From positions 310,001-374,000 of the forward strand of contig NZ_JAPVBH010000001.1 of the NCBI RefSeq assembly GCF_026967795.1: DNA of 64,000 nt, read 5' to 3'. The position numbers were made by a program, and so were the translations under genes. This DNA comes from Modestobacter sp. VKM Ac-2986 (GTDB taxonomy: Bacteria > Actinomycetota > Actinomycetes > Mycobacteriales > Geodermatophilaceae). How positions within the stretch are numbered: position 1 is the stretch's first letter; every line of letters begins with the position of its first letter. Of this stretch, positions 34,335 through 43,151 are shown in pieces. The notes beneath the pieces are model-generated. The model did not search any database. It was not told the DNA's origin and was given only the letters and a program-made list of their open reading frames with translations.

Positions 34335-34344
34335 CTCACGGTGC

Positions 34345-35403
34345 TCAGCCCCCGATCGCGGACATCGGCCGCGACGGCTGGAGGAAGCTCGGGTCGTCGA
34401 TGCCGTGCCCGGGCAGCTTGGTCAGCGTGGCGATCCGCCAGCGGTCGGCCAGCTCCTGGTCGCTCGCGCCCTCGCGCATCGCCGTCCGCAGGTCGGACTC
34501 CTCGCGGGCGAACAGGCAGTTGCGGATCTGGCCGTCGGCGGTGAGCCGGGTGCGGTCGCAGGCCCCGCAGAAGGACCGGGTGACCGAGGCGATCACGCCG
34601 ACGGTGAGGCCGGTGCCGTCGACCAGCCAGCGCTCGGCCGGGGCCGCACCGCGCTCCTCGACGTCGGGCACCAGGGTGTGGGTGGCGGTCAGCTTCGCCA
34701 GGATGTCCTCGGCGGTGACCATCTCGCTGCGGGTCCACGCGTGGTGGGCGTCCAGCGGCATCTGCTCGATGAAGCGCAGCTCGTAGCCGTGCTCCAGGCA
34801 GTACTCCAGCAGCGGGACGGCGTCGTCCTCGTTGATGCCCTTCAGCAGCACCGTGTTGATCTTCACCGGGGTGAGGCCGGCGTCCTTGGCCGCCTTGAGC
34901 CCGGCGAGGACGTCGGGCAGCCGGTCGCGGTGGGTGAGCTGCTTGAACCGGTCGCGGTCCAGGGTGTCCAGGCTGACGTTGATCCGGTCCAGGCCCGCGG
35001 CGGCCAGGGCCGGCGCCATCCGGGACAGGCCGACGGCGTTGGTGGTGAGGCTGACCTCGGGGCGGGGGAGCAGCGCGGTCGCGGCAGCGACGATGCCGGG
35101 CAGGCCGGGGCGGAGCAGGGGCTCGCCGCCGGTGAACCGGACCTCGCGGATGCCCAGGTGCTCGACGCCGATCCGGACCAGCCGGGCGACCTCGTCGTCG
35201 GTGAGCTGCTCGACCTTGGGCAGCCACTGCAGGCCCTCGGGCGGCATGCAGTACGTGCACCGCAGGTTGCAGCGGTCGGTCAGCGAGACGCGCAGGTCGG
35301 TCGCCGTCCGGCCGTGCCGGTCGACCAGCCCGCCGGTGCCCGCGGCGACCGGGACGAGCTGCGGGCGCAGCTGCGGGTCCGGGAGCGGGCTGGAGGTCGT
35401 CAC
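34345..35403 (-). CDS. moaA: GTP 3',8-cyclase MoaA (radical SAM)
   Basis: This 352-residue enzyme makes the first committed molybdenum-cofactor step, cyclising GTP with two 4Fe-4S clusters. The radical SAM motif is CNLRCTYC (near residue 46-53), FTGGEPLLRP follows, and the C-terminal cluster is CGACDRTRLTADGQIRNC. The last residues SAIGG give the required Gly-Gly tail. I chose the GTG at 35403 (VTTSSPLPDPQ). A TACATT at 35410-35415 (minus strand) ends 6 bases before it, suggesting a leaderless transcript, though the -35 is weak. It heads the moaA-moaD operon. Confidence 0.95.
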   Translation of the reverse strand: MTTSSPLPDPQLRPQLVPVAAGTGGLVDRHGRTATDLRVSLTDRCNLRCTYCMPPEGLQWLPKVEQLTDDEVARLVRIGVEHLGIREVRFTGGEPLLRPGLPGIVAAATALLPRPEVSLTTNAVGLSRMAPALAAAGLDRINVSLDTLDRDRFKQLTHRDRLPDVLAGLKAAKDAGLTPVKINTVLLKGINEDDAVPLLEYCLEHGYELRFIEQMPLDAHHAWTRSEMVTAEDILAKLTATHTLVPDVEERGAAPAERWLVDGTGLTVGVIASVTRSFCGACDRTRLTADGQIRNCLFAREESDLRTAMREGASDQELADRWRIATLTKLPGHGIDDPSFLQPSRPMSAIGG

Positions 35404-35497
35404 AGTCCGAATGTAGTGCGCGATGGCCCGCGGAGCTGTGGACGTGACCGTCGCCCCACCCGGAGTGGCGCGCTGGCGGGCCCGGCCTGCTCGGCGC

Positions 35498-36175
35498 TCA
35501 GTGGCCGGGCGGGGGCTCCTGTCCCAGGGCGTCCCGCGGAGCGCCCCCGGCGTCGCCGGTGCCGGTGAGCGGCTGCTCGGCGCCGGACCGCTCGTGCCAG
35601 CCCTGCAGCTCCCACCCGTCGGCCGTGCTGCCCTCCAGCACCACGACGCCGGTGTTGGCCAGTGGGCGGTCACGGACCCCCGCGAGGGTCAGGCCGCGCG
35701 CCCGGGCGGCCAGCCAGACCCGGATCACCGCGCCGTGGCTGACCGCGACCGCCGTGCCGTGGCCCTCCAGGGCCGAGACGGCGGCGTCGAACCCGGCGAG
35801 CACCTCGACGCCCGCGGGCCCACCGGGCAGGCGCTCCGGCGAGTCGTGCCCGACCCAGGAGAAGGCGACGTCGAGGTAGCGCGCCACGGCCTCGGGCCCC
35901 TGCTGCATCTCCAGGTCGCCGGCGCCGATCTCCCGCAGGCCCGGGAGGGTGAGCACGGTCAGACCGTGCGCGGCGGCGAGGGGCGCGGCGGTCTGCTGCG
36001 CCCGCCGCAGCGGTGAGGCGGCCAGGACGTCGACCTCCTCGGCGGCCAGGTCGCCCACGAGCGCGGCCGCCTGCTGCTGGCCCAGGGCGGTCAGCTCCGC
36101 ACCGGGCTCGGCGGTGTCGAGTGCGTGCACCAGGTTCGACGTCGTCTGCCCGTGCCTGACCAGGACCAGCCGCAT
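35498..36175 (-). CDS. Histidine phosphatase (phosphoglycerate-mutase-like) family protein
   Basis: This 225-residue protein opens MRLVLVRHGQT, with the phospho-accepting His in the RHG motif at residues 7-9. It continues with LTALGQQQA, SPLRRAQQTA and a second catalytic His in VAVSHGAVIR near residue 150. These are the marks of the branch 1 histidine-phosphatase superfamily (phosphoglycerate mutases, cobalamin or adenosylcobalamin phosphatases and others); the substrate cannot be named. The C-terminal 25 residues are Gly/Pro-rich and probably disordered. The start is the ATG at 36175. It lies 94 bp downstream of the moaA start, facing the same way. Confidence 0.85.
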   Translation of the reverse strand: MRLVLVRHGQTTSNLVHALDTAEPGAELTALGQQQAAALVGDLAAEEVDVLAASPLRRAQQTAAPLAAAHGLTVLTLPGLREIGAGDLEMQQGPEAVARYLDVAFSWVGHDSPERLPGGPAGVEVLAGFDAAVSALEGHGTAVAVSHGAVIRVWLAARARGLTLAGVRDRPLANTGVVVLEGSTADGWELQGWHERSGAEQPLTGTGDAGGAPRDALGQEPPPGH

Positions 36176-36249
36176 GGCACCCCCGCGCGTCGGTGCGGAC
36201 GACCTCCGCCGTCCCGTGCTGGCAGTCTGCACGGGACGGCGGACGTGGG

Positions 36250-37119
36250 TCAGCCGATCGGGACGGGGTTCGTCGGGTCCGGCGGCACCGGCAGCGAGCC
36301 CTGCACGCGGTTGCGGGCCTGGCAGTCGCTGGTGCAGTCGGTAGCCCCGGCGGACAGCTCGATCGCGTCCTCGCCGAGCACGCCGCCCATCCGGCCGCCG
36401 GAGGTCACCGACCAGCGGGTGCTGGTCGCGGTCTGGGCGAGCTTGGTGGCCACCTGCGGGCTGTCCTTGCCCAGCAGCATCTGGTGCGTGGCGTCGGCGT
36501 CCACGCCGTCGCCGAAGTTGACCTTCCCGGTGAACTCGTTGACGAAGTAGAAGAGGCCGGCGCCGAGGGTGTGCACGAACTCGACGGGGGTGCCGAACTC
36601 CTGCTCCATCTGGAAGATCCCGCCCTGCGGGGCGTCCTTGGCCTGGACCTTCAGCTTCCCGGCGGCGGTGGAGAAGACCACGACGAGGTTGTCGTCGCGC
36701 AGTCGGAGCTCGGAGATCCGCACGGCGGTCCGCTGGGCCGGGGTGAGGACGGGCACCTTCGAGGCGAAGACGACGGTGGGTGCGGTCACCATCCGCTCCG
36801 GGCTGGCCGCACCGGTGAGGGTGTAGTCGTACACGCCCAGCGTCGTGGGGTCGATCCGGAAGGTGACGTTGCGGCCGGTGACGACGACCGGGCTGGTCGG
36901 GGCGACGCCGCTGACCCGGAAGTCCTTGCCGGCGGCCGGGTTGGAGGTACGGCCGTTCACCGTGACGGCGAAGTCGCCGCTGACGGCGCCACCGCCACCG
37001 CCGTCCTCGGTCACGGCGCCGTCGTCCCCGCCCTTGGCCTGGGCGACACCGGGGAGGAGCAGGACGGACGTCGACAGGGCCAGCACGGCGAGCAGGCGAC
37101 GAGGGGTGCGTCGGGACAC
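36250..37119 (-). CDS. Secreted protein of unknown function
   Basis: This 289-residue protein has a clear signal peptide: RRTPRRLLAVLALSTSVLLLPG followed by VAQA and probable cleavage near residue 28. A Gly/Asp-rich linker comes next. The mature part is rich in beta-type sequence (FAVTVNGRTSNPAAGKDFRVSG..., FRIDPTTLGVYDYTL) with an Ig-like feel but no recognised domain. Two cysteines (CTSDC, near residue 262-266) sit in a CxxxC pair close to the C-terminus. The ATG at 37119 is followed directly by the Arg-rich n-region. I do not recognise the family. Its neighbours give no functional hint. Confidence 0.75.
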   Translation of the reverse strand: MSRRTPRRLLAVLALSTSVLLLPGVAQAKGGDDGAVTEDGGGGGAVSGDFAVTVNGRTSNPAAGKDFRVSGVAPTSPVVVTGRNVTFRIDPTTLGVYDYTLTGAASPERMVTAPTVVFASKVPVLTPAQRTAVRISELRLRDDNLVVVFSTAAGKLKVQAKDAPQGGIFQMEQEFGTPVEFVHTLGAGLFYFVNEFTGKVNFGDGVDADATHQMLLGKDSPQVATKLAQTATSTRWSVTSGGRMGGVLGEDAIELSAGATDCTSDCQARNRVQGSLPVPPDPTNPVPIG

Positions 37120-37231
37120 GGGCGGGGCCTCCTGGAGCTGTGATCACCGTGCGTGTGCATCGGCTCACACATTGATCCATGAACGTTCAAGGAAGTCCAG
37201 CACCTGCCCGTGTCGGCCGTGCGTCTGTGGA

Positions 37232-37681
37232 TCAGACCGCTGGTCGCAGCGCCGCCCACACGTGCTTGCGGCGGCCACTGACCGCCCAGCCGCAGGCGGC
37301 CGACAGCCGGGCGACGAGGTGCAGTCCCAGACCGCCCAGCGCCGGGTCGCGGTCCACGGCCGAGACGGGCGGCTGGTGGGGCCGGGCGTCGCTGACGTCG
37401 ATGAGCCAGCCGTCGCCGCACCCGTCGACCCGGACCCGGATCGGGGCTCCGCCGTGGCGCAGCCCGTTGGAGGTGAGCTCCTCGAAGGCGAGCAGCAGGC
37501 GGTCGACGTCGTCCTCGTCCGCGCCCGAGGGCAGCGGCTGCTCCGCCAGGCCCCGGCGCAGCGTCCGGCGCGCCGCGGTCAGGTCGGGCGGGCGGGCGAT
37601 GTCCCAGGACCAGGTGCCGCGGCCGCCCGTGGCCGCCGGGAGCGGTCGGTGCGCCCACACGGTGGGCTCGTCGGCGGTCAT
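37232..37681 (-). CDS. ATP-binding protein, RsbW/SpoIIAB-like anti-sigma-type HATPase
   Basis: This 149-residue single-domain protein of the HATPase_c_2 class has an N-box LLLAFEELTSNGLRHGG (near residue 63-79), DVSDARP as the G1 box, and LGGLGLHLVARLS (G2 region). These resemble Ser kinases that bind sigma factors and phosphorylate their antagonists. Together with two SpoIIE phosphatases in this window it fits a partner-switching circuit, though no sigma factor or STAS antagonist is adjacent. The start is the ATG at 37681. It diverges from the MFS gene at 37901 over 219 bp. Confidence 0.8.
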   Translation of the reverse strand: MTADEPTVWAHRPLPAATGGRGTWSWDIARPPDLTAARRTLRRGLAEQPLPSGADEDDVDRLLLAFEELTSNGLRHGGAPIRVRVDGCGDGWLIDVSDARPHQPPVSAVDRDPALGGLGLHLVARLSAACGWAVSGRRKHVWAALRPAV

Positions 37682-37900
37682 CTGCTCCTGCGCTCGTCGG
37701 GCGGCTCGCACGCCGGGACCGGGCCGGGCGACGCGCGTCGAGGGTCGCACCCGCCGACCCGGTCGGCGCGTCGGCCGTGGTCCCCGCACCCTCCGACGTG
37801 CCCGCCGGCGATCGGCCCGGCTGCTACGTTCGGGGAGCCACCCGAGGGTCCGGCGGGCACCCCCGCACTCGCCTGTGGCCAGGAAGCGCGAGAAGCAGAC

Positions 37901-39118
37901 GTGCCAGCCCGCACCGTGTTCGCCCCGTACGCCCGGTTGTTCGCCGTCCCGGGCACCCGTGCCTTCTCCTCCGCCGGGCTGCTGGCCCGCGTGCCGATGG
38001 CCACGGCCGGGCTGGGCACCGTCCTGCTCGTGGAGGGCCAGAGCGGCAGCTACGCCCTCGCCGGCGCGGTCGCCGGCACGAACACGCTGGCCTTCGCCGT
38101 GGGCAGCCCGCAGTGGGCCCGGGCGATGGACCGCCGCGGCCAGGGGCCGGTGGTGCGGGCCACGGCACTGCTGTCGCTGGCCGGCGGGCTGGCCTTCGTC
38201 GCCGCGGTGGTCACCGACGCACCACGCTGGACCTGGTTCGTCCTGGCAGTGCTCGCCGGCCTCTGCTCGGCCAACGTCGGGTCCGTCGTGCGCAGCCGCT
38301 GGGCCAACGCCCTGCCCGAGCCGGCCCAGCGGCAGACCGCGTTCGCCTTCGAGTCGGTGGCCGACGAGGTCGTCTTCGTCGTCGGGCCGCCGTTGGTCAC
38401 CTTCCTCGCCGCGCTGGTCGCCCCGCCGCTGGGCTACCTGACCGGGCTGCTCCTGGGGGTCGCCGGCGCGCTCGTGCTCTCCCGGTTGGAGTCGACCGCC
38501 CCCGCCGTCGTCCCCCGGGTCGCCGGTCAGGCGCGGCCCGCGGTGCTCAGCCCCGGGCTGGTCGTCATCGCGGTCACCTACCTGGCCGTGGGCGTGGTGT
38601 TCGGTGCCGTGGACGTCGTGGTCGTGGGCTTCGCCGAGGAGCAGGGCAGTCCGGCCTCGGCGGGCCTGGCGCTCTCGGCCTACGCCGGTGGCAGCCTGGT
38701 CGCCGGGCTGGTCTACGGCATCGCGAAGCTGCCCGGGTCGCTGGTCACCCGGTTCCTGGGGACGGCGGTGCTGTTCGCCGTCGCGGCCCAGGCGCTGCAC
38801 CTGGTCGGGTCGCTGCCGGCGCTGATCGGCATCGCGTTCCTGGCCGGGCTCACCATCGCCCCGGTGCTGGTCTCCGGCCTGTCGGTGGTCGAGTCCCGGG
38901 TCTCCCGTGCCTCGCTCACCGAGAGCCTGACCTGGACGACGACCGGCCTGACCGTCGGCGTCACCGCCGGCTCGTCGCTGGCCGGCGCGGCGGTCGACCA
39001 CTGGGGGGCCGAGTCCGCGTTCGCCGTCCCCGCGCTGGGTGCCGCCCTCACCGGGCTGCTGGCCGTGGTCGCCTGGGCCGTGCTGCGCCGTCCCGTCGCC
39101 GCCGAGGTGGCGGCGTGA
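37901..39118 (+). CDS. MFS transporter
   Basis: This 405-residue protein has about twelve hydrophobic segments in two halves. A typical MFS A-motif-like loop, AVGSPQWARAMDRRGQGPVV, sits near residue 65-85. I chose the GTG at 37901 (VPARTVFAPYARLFAVPG); the frame is open far upstream but that part has no membrane character. It looks like an efflux-type major facilitator, substrate unknown. Its stop overlaps the GTG of the Eis-like acetyltransferase (GTGA at 39115-39118), so the pair is translationally coupled. Confidence 0.85.
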   Translation: MPARTVFAPYARLFAVPGTRAFSSAGLLARVPMATAGLGTVLLVEGQSGSYALAGAVAGTNTLAFAVGSPQWARAMDRRGQGPVVRATALLSLAGGLAFVAAVVTDAPRWTWFVLAVLAGLCSANVGSVVRSRWANALPEPAQRQTAFAFESVADEVVFVVGPPLVTFLAALVAPPLGYLTGLLLGVAGALVLSRLESTAPAVVPRVAGQARPAVLSPGLVVIAVTYLAVGVVFGAVDVVVVGFAEEQGSPASAGLALSAYAGGSLVAGLVYGIAKLPGSLVTRFLGTAVLFAVAAQALHLVGSLPALIGIAFLAGLTIAPVLVSGLSVVESRVSRASLTESLTWTTTGLTVGVTAGSSLAGAAVDHWGAESAFAVPALGAALTGLLAVVAWAVLRRPVAAEVAA

Positions 39119-40287
39119 CCGTGGTCGTCCGCGAGCTGACCCGCGACGAGCTCGTGCCGGCCTGGGAGATGGGCCGGCTGGCCTTCGGCGGCGCCGCCGA
39201 GCCACCGCCGCAGACGATGCGGGTGGTGCCCGGGGTCTCCCGGCTGGGCGCCTTCGACGAGCGCGGCCGGCTGCTCGGCAAGATCGTCGAGCTGCCGCAC
39301 GAGCACTGGTGGGGCGGACGCCGGGTGCCCGCGGCCGGGGTCAGCGGCGTCGCCGTGGCCCCGGAGAGCCGCGGCGGTGGCCTGACCCGGGAGCTGCTGG
39401 GCGCGGTGCTCGCCCAGGCCCGGGACCGCGGCGCCGCGGTCAGCACGCTCTACCCGACCGTCTCGGCGGTCTACCGGTCCGCGGGCTGGGAGGTCGGGGG
39501 GATGCTGCGCGCGGCCGACCTGGACACCGCCTCGCTGCCCCGCCCGCGCGACGACGAGGGCGTGGCGCTGCGCCCCGGTGACGCCGACGACTCCCCCGCC
39601 GTCACCGACCTCTACGAGCGGCTGGCCCGCGAGCGCGACGGGCTGCTCACCCGGCGCGGCGGGTTCTTCGACGAGCCGCCAGCACAGGCCCCGGACGCCG
39701 TCACGCTGGCGTACGAGGACGGCGTCCTGACCGGTGCGCTGGTGCTCGACCGCGGCCGCGGCTACGGGCCCGACGCCCGGCTCGACGTCCGCCAGCTGCT
39801 CGCGGTCACCCCGGCGGCGGCCCGGGCGCTGGTCGGCGTGCTGGCCGGCTGGCGCACGGTCGCCCGCACCGTCCGGGTGCCGCTGCTGGCCGGCGACGCG
39901 GTCTCCGCCGTCCTCCCCCTGGAGCGGGTCACCGACCCCGGGACGACGGCCTGGATGCTCCGCCCGGTCGACGTCGTCCGCGCGGTCGAGGCCCGCGGCT
40001 GGCCGGCGCACGTGCGCGGGCGGGTCGCCTTCCGGCTCACCGACGCCCTCGCGCCGTGGAACACCGGCGACTGGGAGCTGGGGATCGAGGGCGGAGAGGG
40101 CACACTGGTGCCCGCGCGGGGCGAGCCGGACCTGGTGCTGGACGTGCGGGGCTTCGCCGTCCTGTACTGCGGCGGCACCTCCGGGCGGGCCGTGGCCCAG
40201 GCCGGGCTGGCCGGCGGGCCGGGCGACCCGGCGGCGCTGGACCTGCTCGCGAGCGGTCCGGCCGCCCAGTTGCTCGACTACTTCTGA
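39115..40287 (+). CDS. Eis-like GNAT family N-acetyltransferase
   Basis: This 390-residue protein has two GNAT lobes plus an SCP2-like C-terminal domain, the Eis architecture. The acetyl-CoA loop appears as VAPESRGGGLTRELLGAVL near residue 80-98, preceded by VSGVAVAP. YPTVSAVYRSAGWEVGG follows. The chain ends DYF, with a terminal aromatic and carboxylate as in mycobacterial Eis, where the C-terminus acts as base. Eis acetylates aminoglycosides and other amines. The GTG at 39115 overlaps the MFS stop, suggesting a coupled export/acetylation unit for some amine compound. The substrate is not predictable. Confidence 0.82.
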   Translation: MTVVVRELTRDELVPAWEMGRLAFGGAAEPPPQTMRVVPGVSRLGAFDERGRLLGKIVELPHEHWWGGRRVPAAGVSGVAVAPESRGGGLTRELLGAVLAQARDRGAAVSTLYPTVSAVYRSAGWEVGGMLRAADLDTASLPRPRDDEGVALRPGDADDSPAVTDLYERLARERDGLLTRRGGFFDEPPAQAPDAVTLAYEDGVLTGALVLDRGRGYGPDARLDVRQLLAVTPAAARALVGVLAGWRTVARTVRVPLLAGDAVSAVLPLERVTDPGTTAWMLRPVDVVRAVEARGWPAHVRGRVAFRLTDALAPWNTGDWELGIEGGEGTLVPARGEPDLVLDVRGFAVLYCGGTSGRAVAQAGLAGGPGDPAALDLLASGPAAQLLDYF

Positions 40288-40369
40288 CCGTGGGCATCCG
40301 CCGGGGCCCGGCGGCGTTGCACGATCGACGAGGAACACCCCCGGCCGCAGCCGGGACGAGGGAGAGAGC

Positions 40370-41977
40370 ATGACCGCGACCCAGACCACGAGCGCCCCGC
40401 TGCCCGAGGTGCTGTCCCAGGCCGCCCGCCGGCGCACCTTCGCCGTGATCAGCCACCCCGACGCGGGCAAGTCCACGCTGACCGAGGCGCTCGCGCTGCA
40501 CGCGCGGGTCATCGGCTCGGCCGGTGCGGTGCACGGGAAGGCCGGCCGCCGGGGCACGGTGTCGGACTGGATGGACATGGAGAAGGCGCGCGGCATCTCC
40601 ATCACCTCCGCCGCGCTGCAGTTCGAGTACCGCGACGCCGTGGTGAACCTGCTCGACACCCCCGGCCACGCCGACTTCTCCGAGGACACCTACCGGGTGC
40701 TGACCGCGGTCGACGCCGCGGTGATGCTCATCGACGCCGCCAAGGGCCTCGAGGCGCAGACCATGAAGCTGTTCGCGGTCTGCAAGCACCGGGGCATCCC
40801 GGTCATCACCGTGGTCAACAAGTGGGACCGCCCGGGCAAGGACGCGCTCGAGCTGATGGACGAGGTCAGCGAGCGCACCGGCCTGGTGCCCACCCCGCTG
40901 ACCTGGCCGGTCGGCATCTCCGGTGACTTCCGCGGCGTCGTGGACCGCCGCGACGGCACCTACCACCGCTTCACCCGCACCGCCGGTGGCGCCACCATCG
41001 CCCCCGAGGAGGTGCTGCCGCCCGCGGCCGCGCTGGCCCGCGAGGGCGACGCCTGGACGACGGCGGTCGAGGAGAGCGAGCTGCTCGACGCCACCGAGGC
41101 CGACCACGACCAGGAGCGCTTCCTGGCCGGGGAGACGACGCCGGTCATCTTCGCCTCGGCCGTGTCGAACTTCGGCGTCGGTGCGCTGCTGGACATCCTG
41201 GTCGACCTGGCGCCCGCGCCCACCCCGCGGCCGGACGTCGAGGGCGCCGCCCGCCCGGTGGAGGCGCCGTTCAGCGCGTTCGTGTTCAAGGTGCAGTCGG
41301 GCATGGACGCCGCGCACCGCGACCGGCTGGCCTACATCCGGATCGCCTCCGGCGTCTTCGAGCGCGGCATGGTGGTCACCCACGCCACCACCGGCCGGCC
41401 CTTCGCCACCAAGTACGCCCAGCACGTCTTCGGCCGGGACCGGGAGAGCGTCGACACCGCCTACCCCGGCGACGTCGTGGGCCTGGTCAACGCCAACGCG
41501 CTGCACGTCGGCGACACCCTCTACGCCGACGCCAAGGTGACGTACCCGCCGCTGACCACCTTCGCCCCCGAGCACTTCGCCGTCGTGCGGGGCAAGGACA
41601 CCGCCAAGTTCAAGCAGTTCCGCCGCGGCATCGGCCAGTTGAACTCCGAGGGCGTGGCCCAGGTGCTCCGCTCGGACCGCCGCGGGGACGCCGCCCCCGT
41701 GCTCGCCGTCGTCGGGCCGATGCAGTTCGAGGTCGCCGTCCACCGGATGGAGCAGGAGTTCGGGGCGCCGGTGTCCATCGACCACCTGCCGTACACGATC
41801 GCGGTGCGCACGGACGCGGCGTCCGCGCCCGCCGTCGCCGCCGCGCGCGGGGTCGAGGTGCTCCAGCGTGAGGACGGCGAGCTGCTGGCGCTGTTCATGG
41901 ACAAGTGGGACCTGCGCACGCTCCAGCAGCGCAACCCCGAGCTGACCCTCGAGCCGATGGTCGCCGCCCAGCTCTGA
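40370..41977 (+). CDS. prfC: Peptide chain release factor 3
   Basis: This 535-residue translational GTPase recycles RF1/RF2 after peptide release. G-domain motifs: SHPDAGKST (G1, near residue 28), GISITSAA (G2), DTPGHADFSEDTYR (G3), NKWDRPG (G4) and SAVSNFGV (G5). The C-terminal part contains FVFKVQSGMDAAHRDRLA, GVFERGM and QFRRGIGQLNSEGVAQVL, typical of RF3 rather than EF-G. The ATG at 40370 is preceded by GAGGGAGAGAG. It ends just before the GGAGTCCCAG hairpin at 41987. Confidence 0.95.
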   Translation: MTATQTTSAPLPEVLSQAARRRTFAVISHPDAGKSTLTEALALHARVIGSAGAVHGKAGRRGTVSDWMDMEKARGISITSAALQFEYRDAVVNLLDTPGHADFSEDTYRVLTAVDAAVMLIDAAKGLEAQTMKLFAVCKHRGIPVITVVNKWDRPGKDALELMDEVSERTGLVPTPLTWPVGISGDFRGVVDRRDGTYHRFTRTAGGATIAPEEVLPPAAALAREGDAWTTAVEESELLDATEADHDQERFLAGETTPVIFASAVSNFGVGALLDILVDLAPAPTPRPDVEGAARPVEAPFSAFVFKVQSGMDAAHRDRLAYIRIASGVFERGMVVTHATTGRPFATKYAQHVFGRDRESVDTAYPGDVVGLVNANALHVGDTLYADAKVTYPPLTTFAPEHFAVVRGKDTAKFKQFRRGIGQLNSEGVAQVLRSDRRGDAAPVLAVVGPMQFEVAVHRMEQEFGAPVSIDHLPYTIAVRTDAASAPAVAAARGVEVLQREDGELLALFMDKWDLRTLQQRNPELTLEPMVAAQL

Positions 41978-41986
41978 GCTGCTGAG

Positions 41987-42024
41987 GGAGTCCCAGCGCA
42001 TCACTCCCCGAGCGCTGGGACTCC
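41987..42024. repeat. Intergenic hairpin, GGAGTCCCAG family, copy 2
   Basis: GGAGTCCCAGCGC (41987-41999) and GCGCTGGGACTCC (42012-42024) are perfect 13-bp inverted repeats around a 12-base loop, 10 bp after the prfC stop. Length and outer sequence, including the trailing AT, equal those of copy 1 at 28107-28148. It may terminate prfC, but lacks a T-run. Confidence 0.75.
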
Positions 42025-42158
42025 ATTCCCGCAGCCTCGGTGAGATGCCTCGCGGGTAGCCGGCGGATCGGCCGGGTAGGTGCCCTGCAGGTCGGCGTGC
42101 CACCTCCGGGTGTCCGCGCGCCGCCGCACCGCACGCAGTCGACAGGAAGAAGAGCTCC

Positions 42159-42998
42159 ATGGCCTCCGTGCCCACGATCACCCTGAACAACGGCGTCGAG
42201 ATCCCTCAGCTGGGCTTCGGCGTCTACCAGGTCAAGCCCGAGGAGACCGCGCAGGCGGTGCAGACCGCCCTCGAGGTCGGCTACCGGCACATCGACACCG
42301 CCGAGATGTACGGCAACGAGAAGGGCGTCGGCGAGGGCATCCGCAACTCCGGCGTCCCGCGCGAGGAGGTCTTCATCACCTCCAAGCTCAACAACGGCTT
42401 CCACGCCCGCGAGGACGCGCTGCGCGCCTTCGACGGCACCCTCGAGGCCCTCGGCTTCGACGACGTGGACCTGTTCCTCATCCACTGGCCGCTGCCGGGC
42501 ATCGACGTCGACTACGTCGAGACCTGGAAGGCCATGGAGGAGATCTACCGCTCCGGCCGGGCGAAGTCGATCGGCGTCTCGAACTTCAACGCCCACCACC
42601 TGCGCAAGCTCTTCGGCGAGACCGAGATCCGCCCGGCGGTCAACCAGATCGAGGTCCACCCGTACCTGACCCAGGACGACCTGCGGGCCTTCGACGCCGA
42701 CCACGAGATCGCCACCGAGGCCTGGTCGCCGATCGCCCAGGGCAAGGTGCTCGACGACCCGACGATCTTGCGGGTGGCCGAGCGTCACGGCAAGACCGCC
42801 TCCCAGGTCACGCTGCGCTGGCACGTCCAGCGCGGCGACATCGTCTTCCCGAAGTCGGTCACCCGCAGCCGGGTCGAGGAGAACTTCGACATCTTCGACT
42901 TCGAGCTCACCGAGGACGACCTGCGCGAGATCACGATGCTGAACCGCAACGAGCGCACCGGCCCCGACCCGGACACGTTCAACTACATCCCCGAGTGA
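42159..42998 (+). CDS. Aldo/keto reductase
   Basis: This 279-residue NADPH-dependent oxidoreductase of the AKR5/2,5-diketo-gluconate reductase type shows GYRHIDTAEMYGNEKGVGEGI with the catalytic Asp and Tyr (near residues 44-64). The Lys follows in FITSKLNN and the His in LFLIHWPLPG. NADPH-binding features include SIGVSNFN, NQIEVHPYL and FPKSVTRSRVEENFDIFDFEL near the C-terminus. It reduces carbonyls; the natural substrate is uncertain. The ATG at 42159 is preceded by GGAAGAAGAGC. A hairpin repeat (43004-43044) and a further terminator follow. Confidence 0.93.
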   Translation: MASVPTITLNNGVEIPQLGFGVYQVKPEETAQAVQTALEVGYRHIDTAEMYGNEKGVGEGIRNSGVPREEVFITSKLNNGFHAREDALRAFDGTLEALGFDDVDLFLIHWPLPGIDVDYVETWKAMEEIYRSGRAKSIGVSNFNAHHLRKLFGETEIRPAVNQIEVHPYLTQDDLRAFDADHEIATEAWSPIAQGKVLDDPTILRVAERHGKTASQVTLRWHVQRGDIVFPKSVTRSRVEENFDIFDFELTEDDLREITMLNRNERTGPDPDTFNYIPE

Positions 42999-43003
42999 CA
43001 CAG

Positions 43004-43044
43004 CGGAGTGGATCCGCGGCGCTGACGCCCACGGACCCACTCCG
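43004..43044. repeat. Intergenic hairpin, CGGAGTGGGTCCG family, copy 2
   Basis: CGGAGTGGATCCG (43004-43016) and CGGACCCACTCCG (43032-43044) are 13-bp inverted repeats with one mismatch. The 15-base centre contains GGCG/CGCC, extending the stem. It begins 6 bp after the aldo/keto reductase stop. The layout is identical to the copy at 13042-13090. Confidence 0.7.
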
Positions 43045-43060
43045 TTCACCCGCACACGCC

Positions 43061-43090
43061 ACGGCCGCCGTCCTCCGGGACGGCGGCCGT
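43061..43090 (+). terminator. Terminator hairpin downstream of aldo/keto reductase
   Basis: ACGGCCGCCGTC (43061-43072) pairs perfectly with 43079-43090 over a 6-base loop, followed by TCGGCCTTCCTG. It lies between the convergent reductase and DUF3097 genes. Confidence 0.7.
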
Positions 43091-43151
43091 TCGGCCTTCC
43101 TGCAGGGGCCCGCCGCGAGCCTGCGAGTGGTGGGGGCAGGAAGGTCCTTCG

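Noticed and set aside
35404-35497. Possible molybdenum-cofactor riboswitch before moaA
   Set aside because: A TACATT -10 box lies 6 bases from the GTG, leaving no room for a leader RNA, and no conserved riboswitch core was seen.
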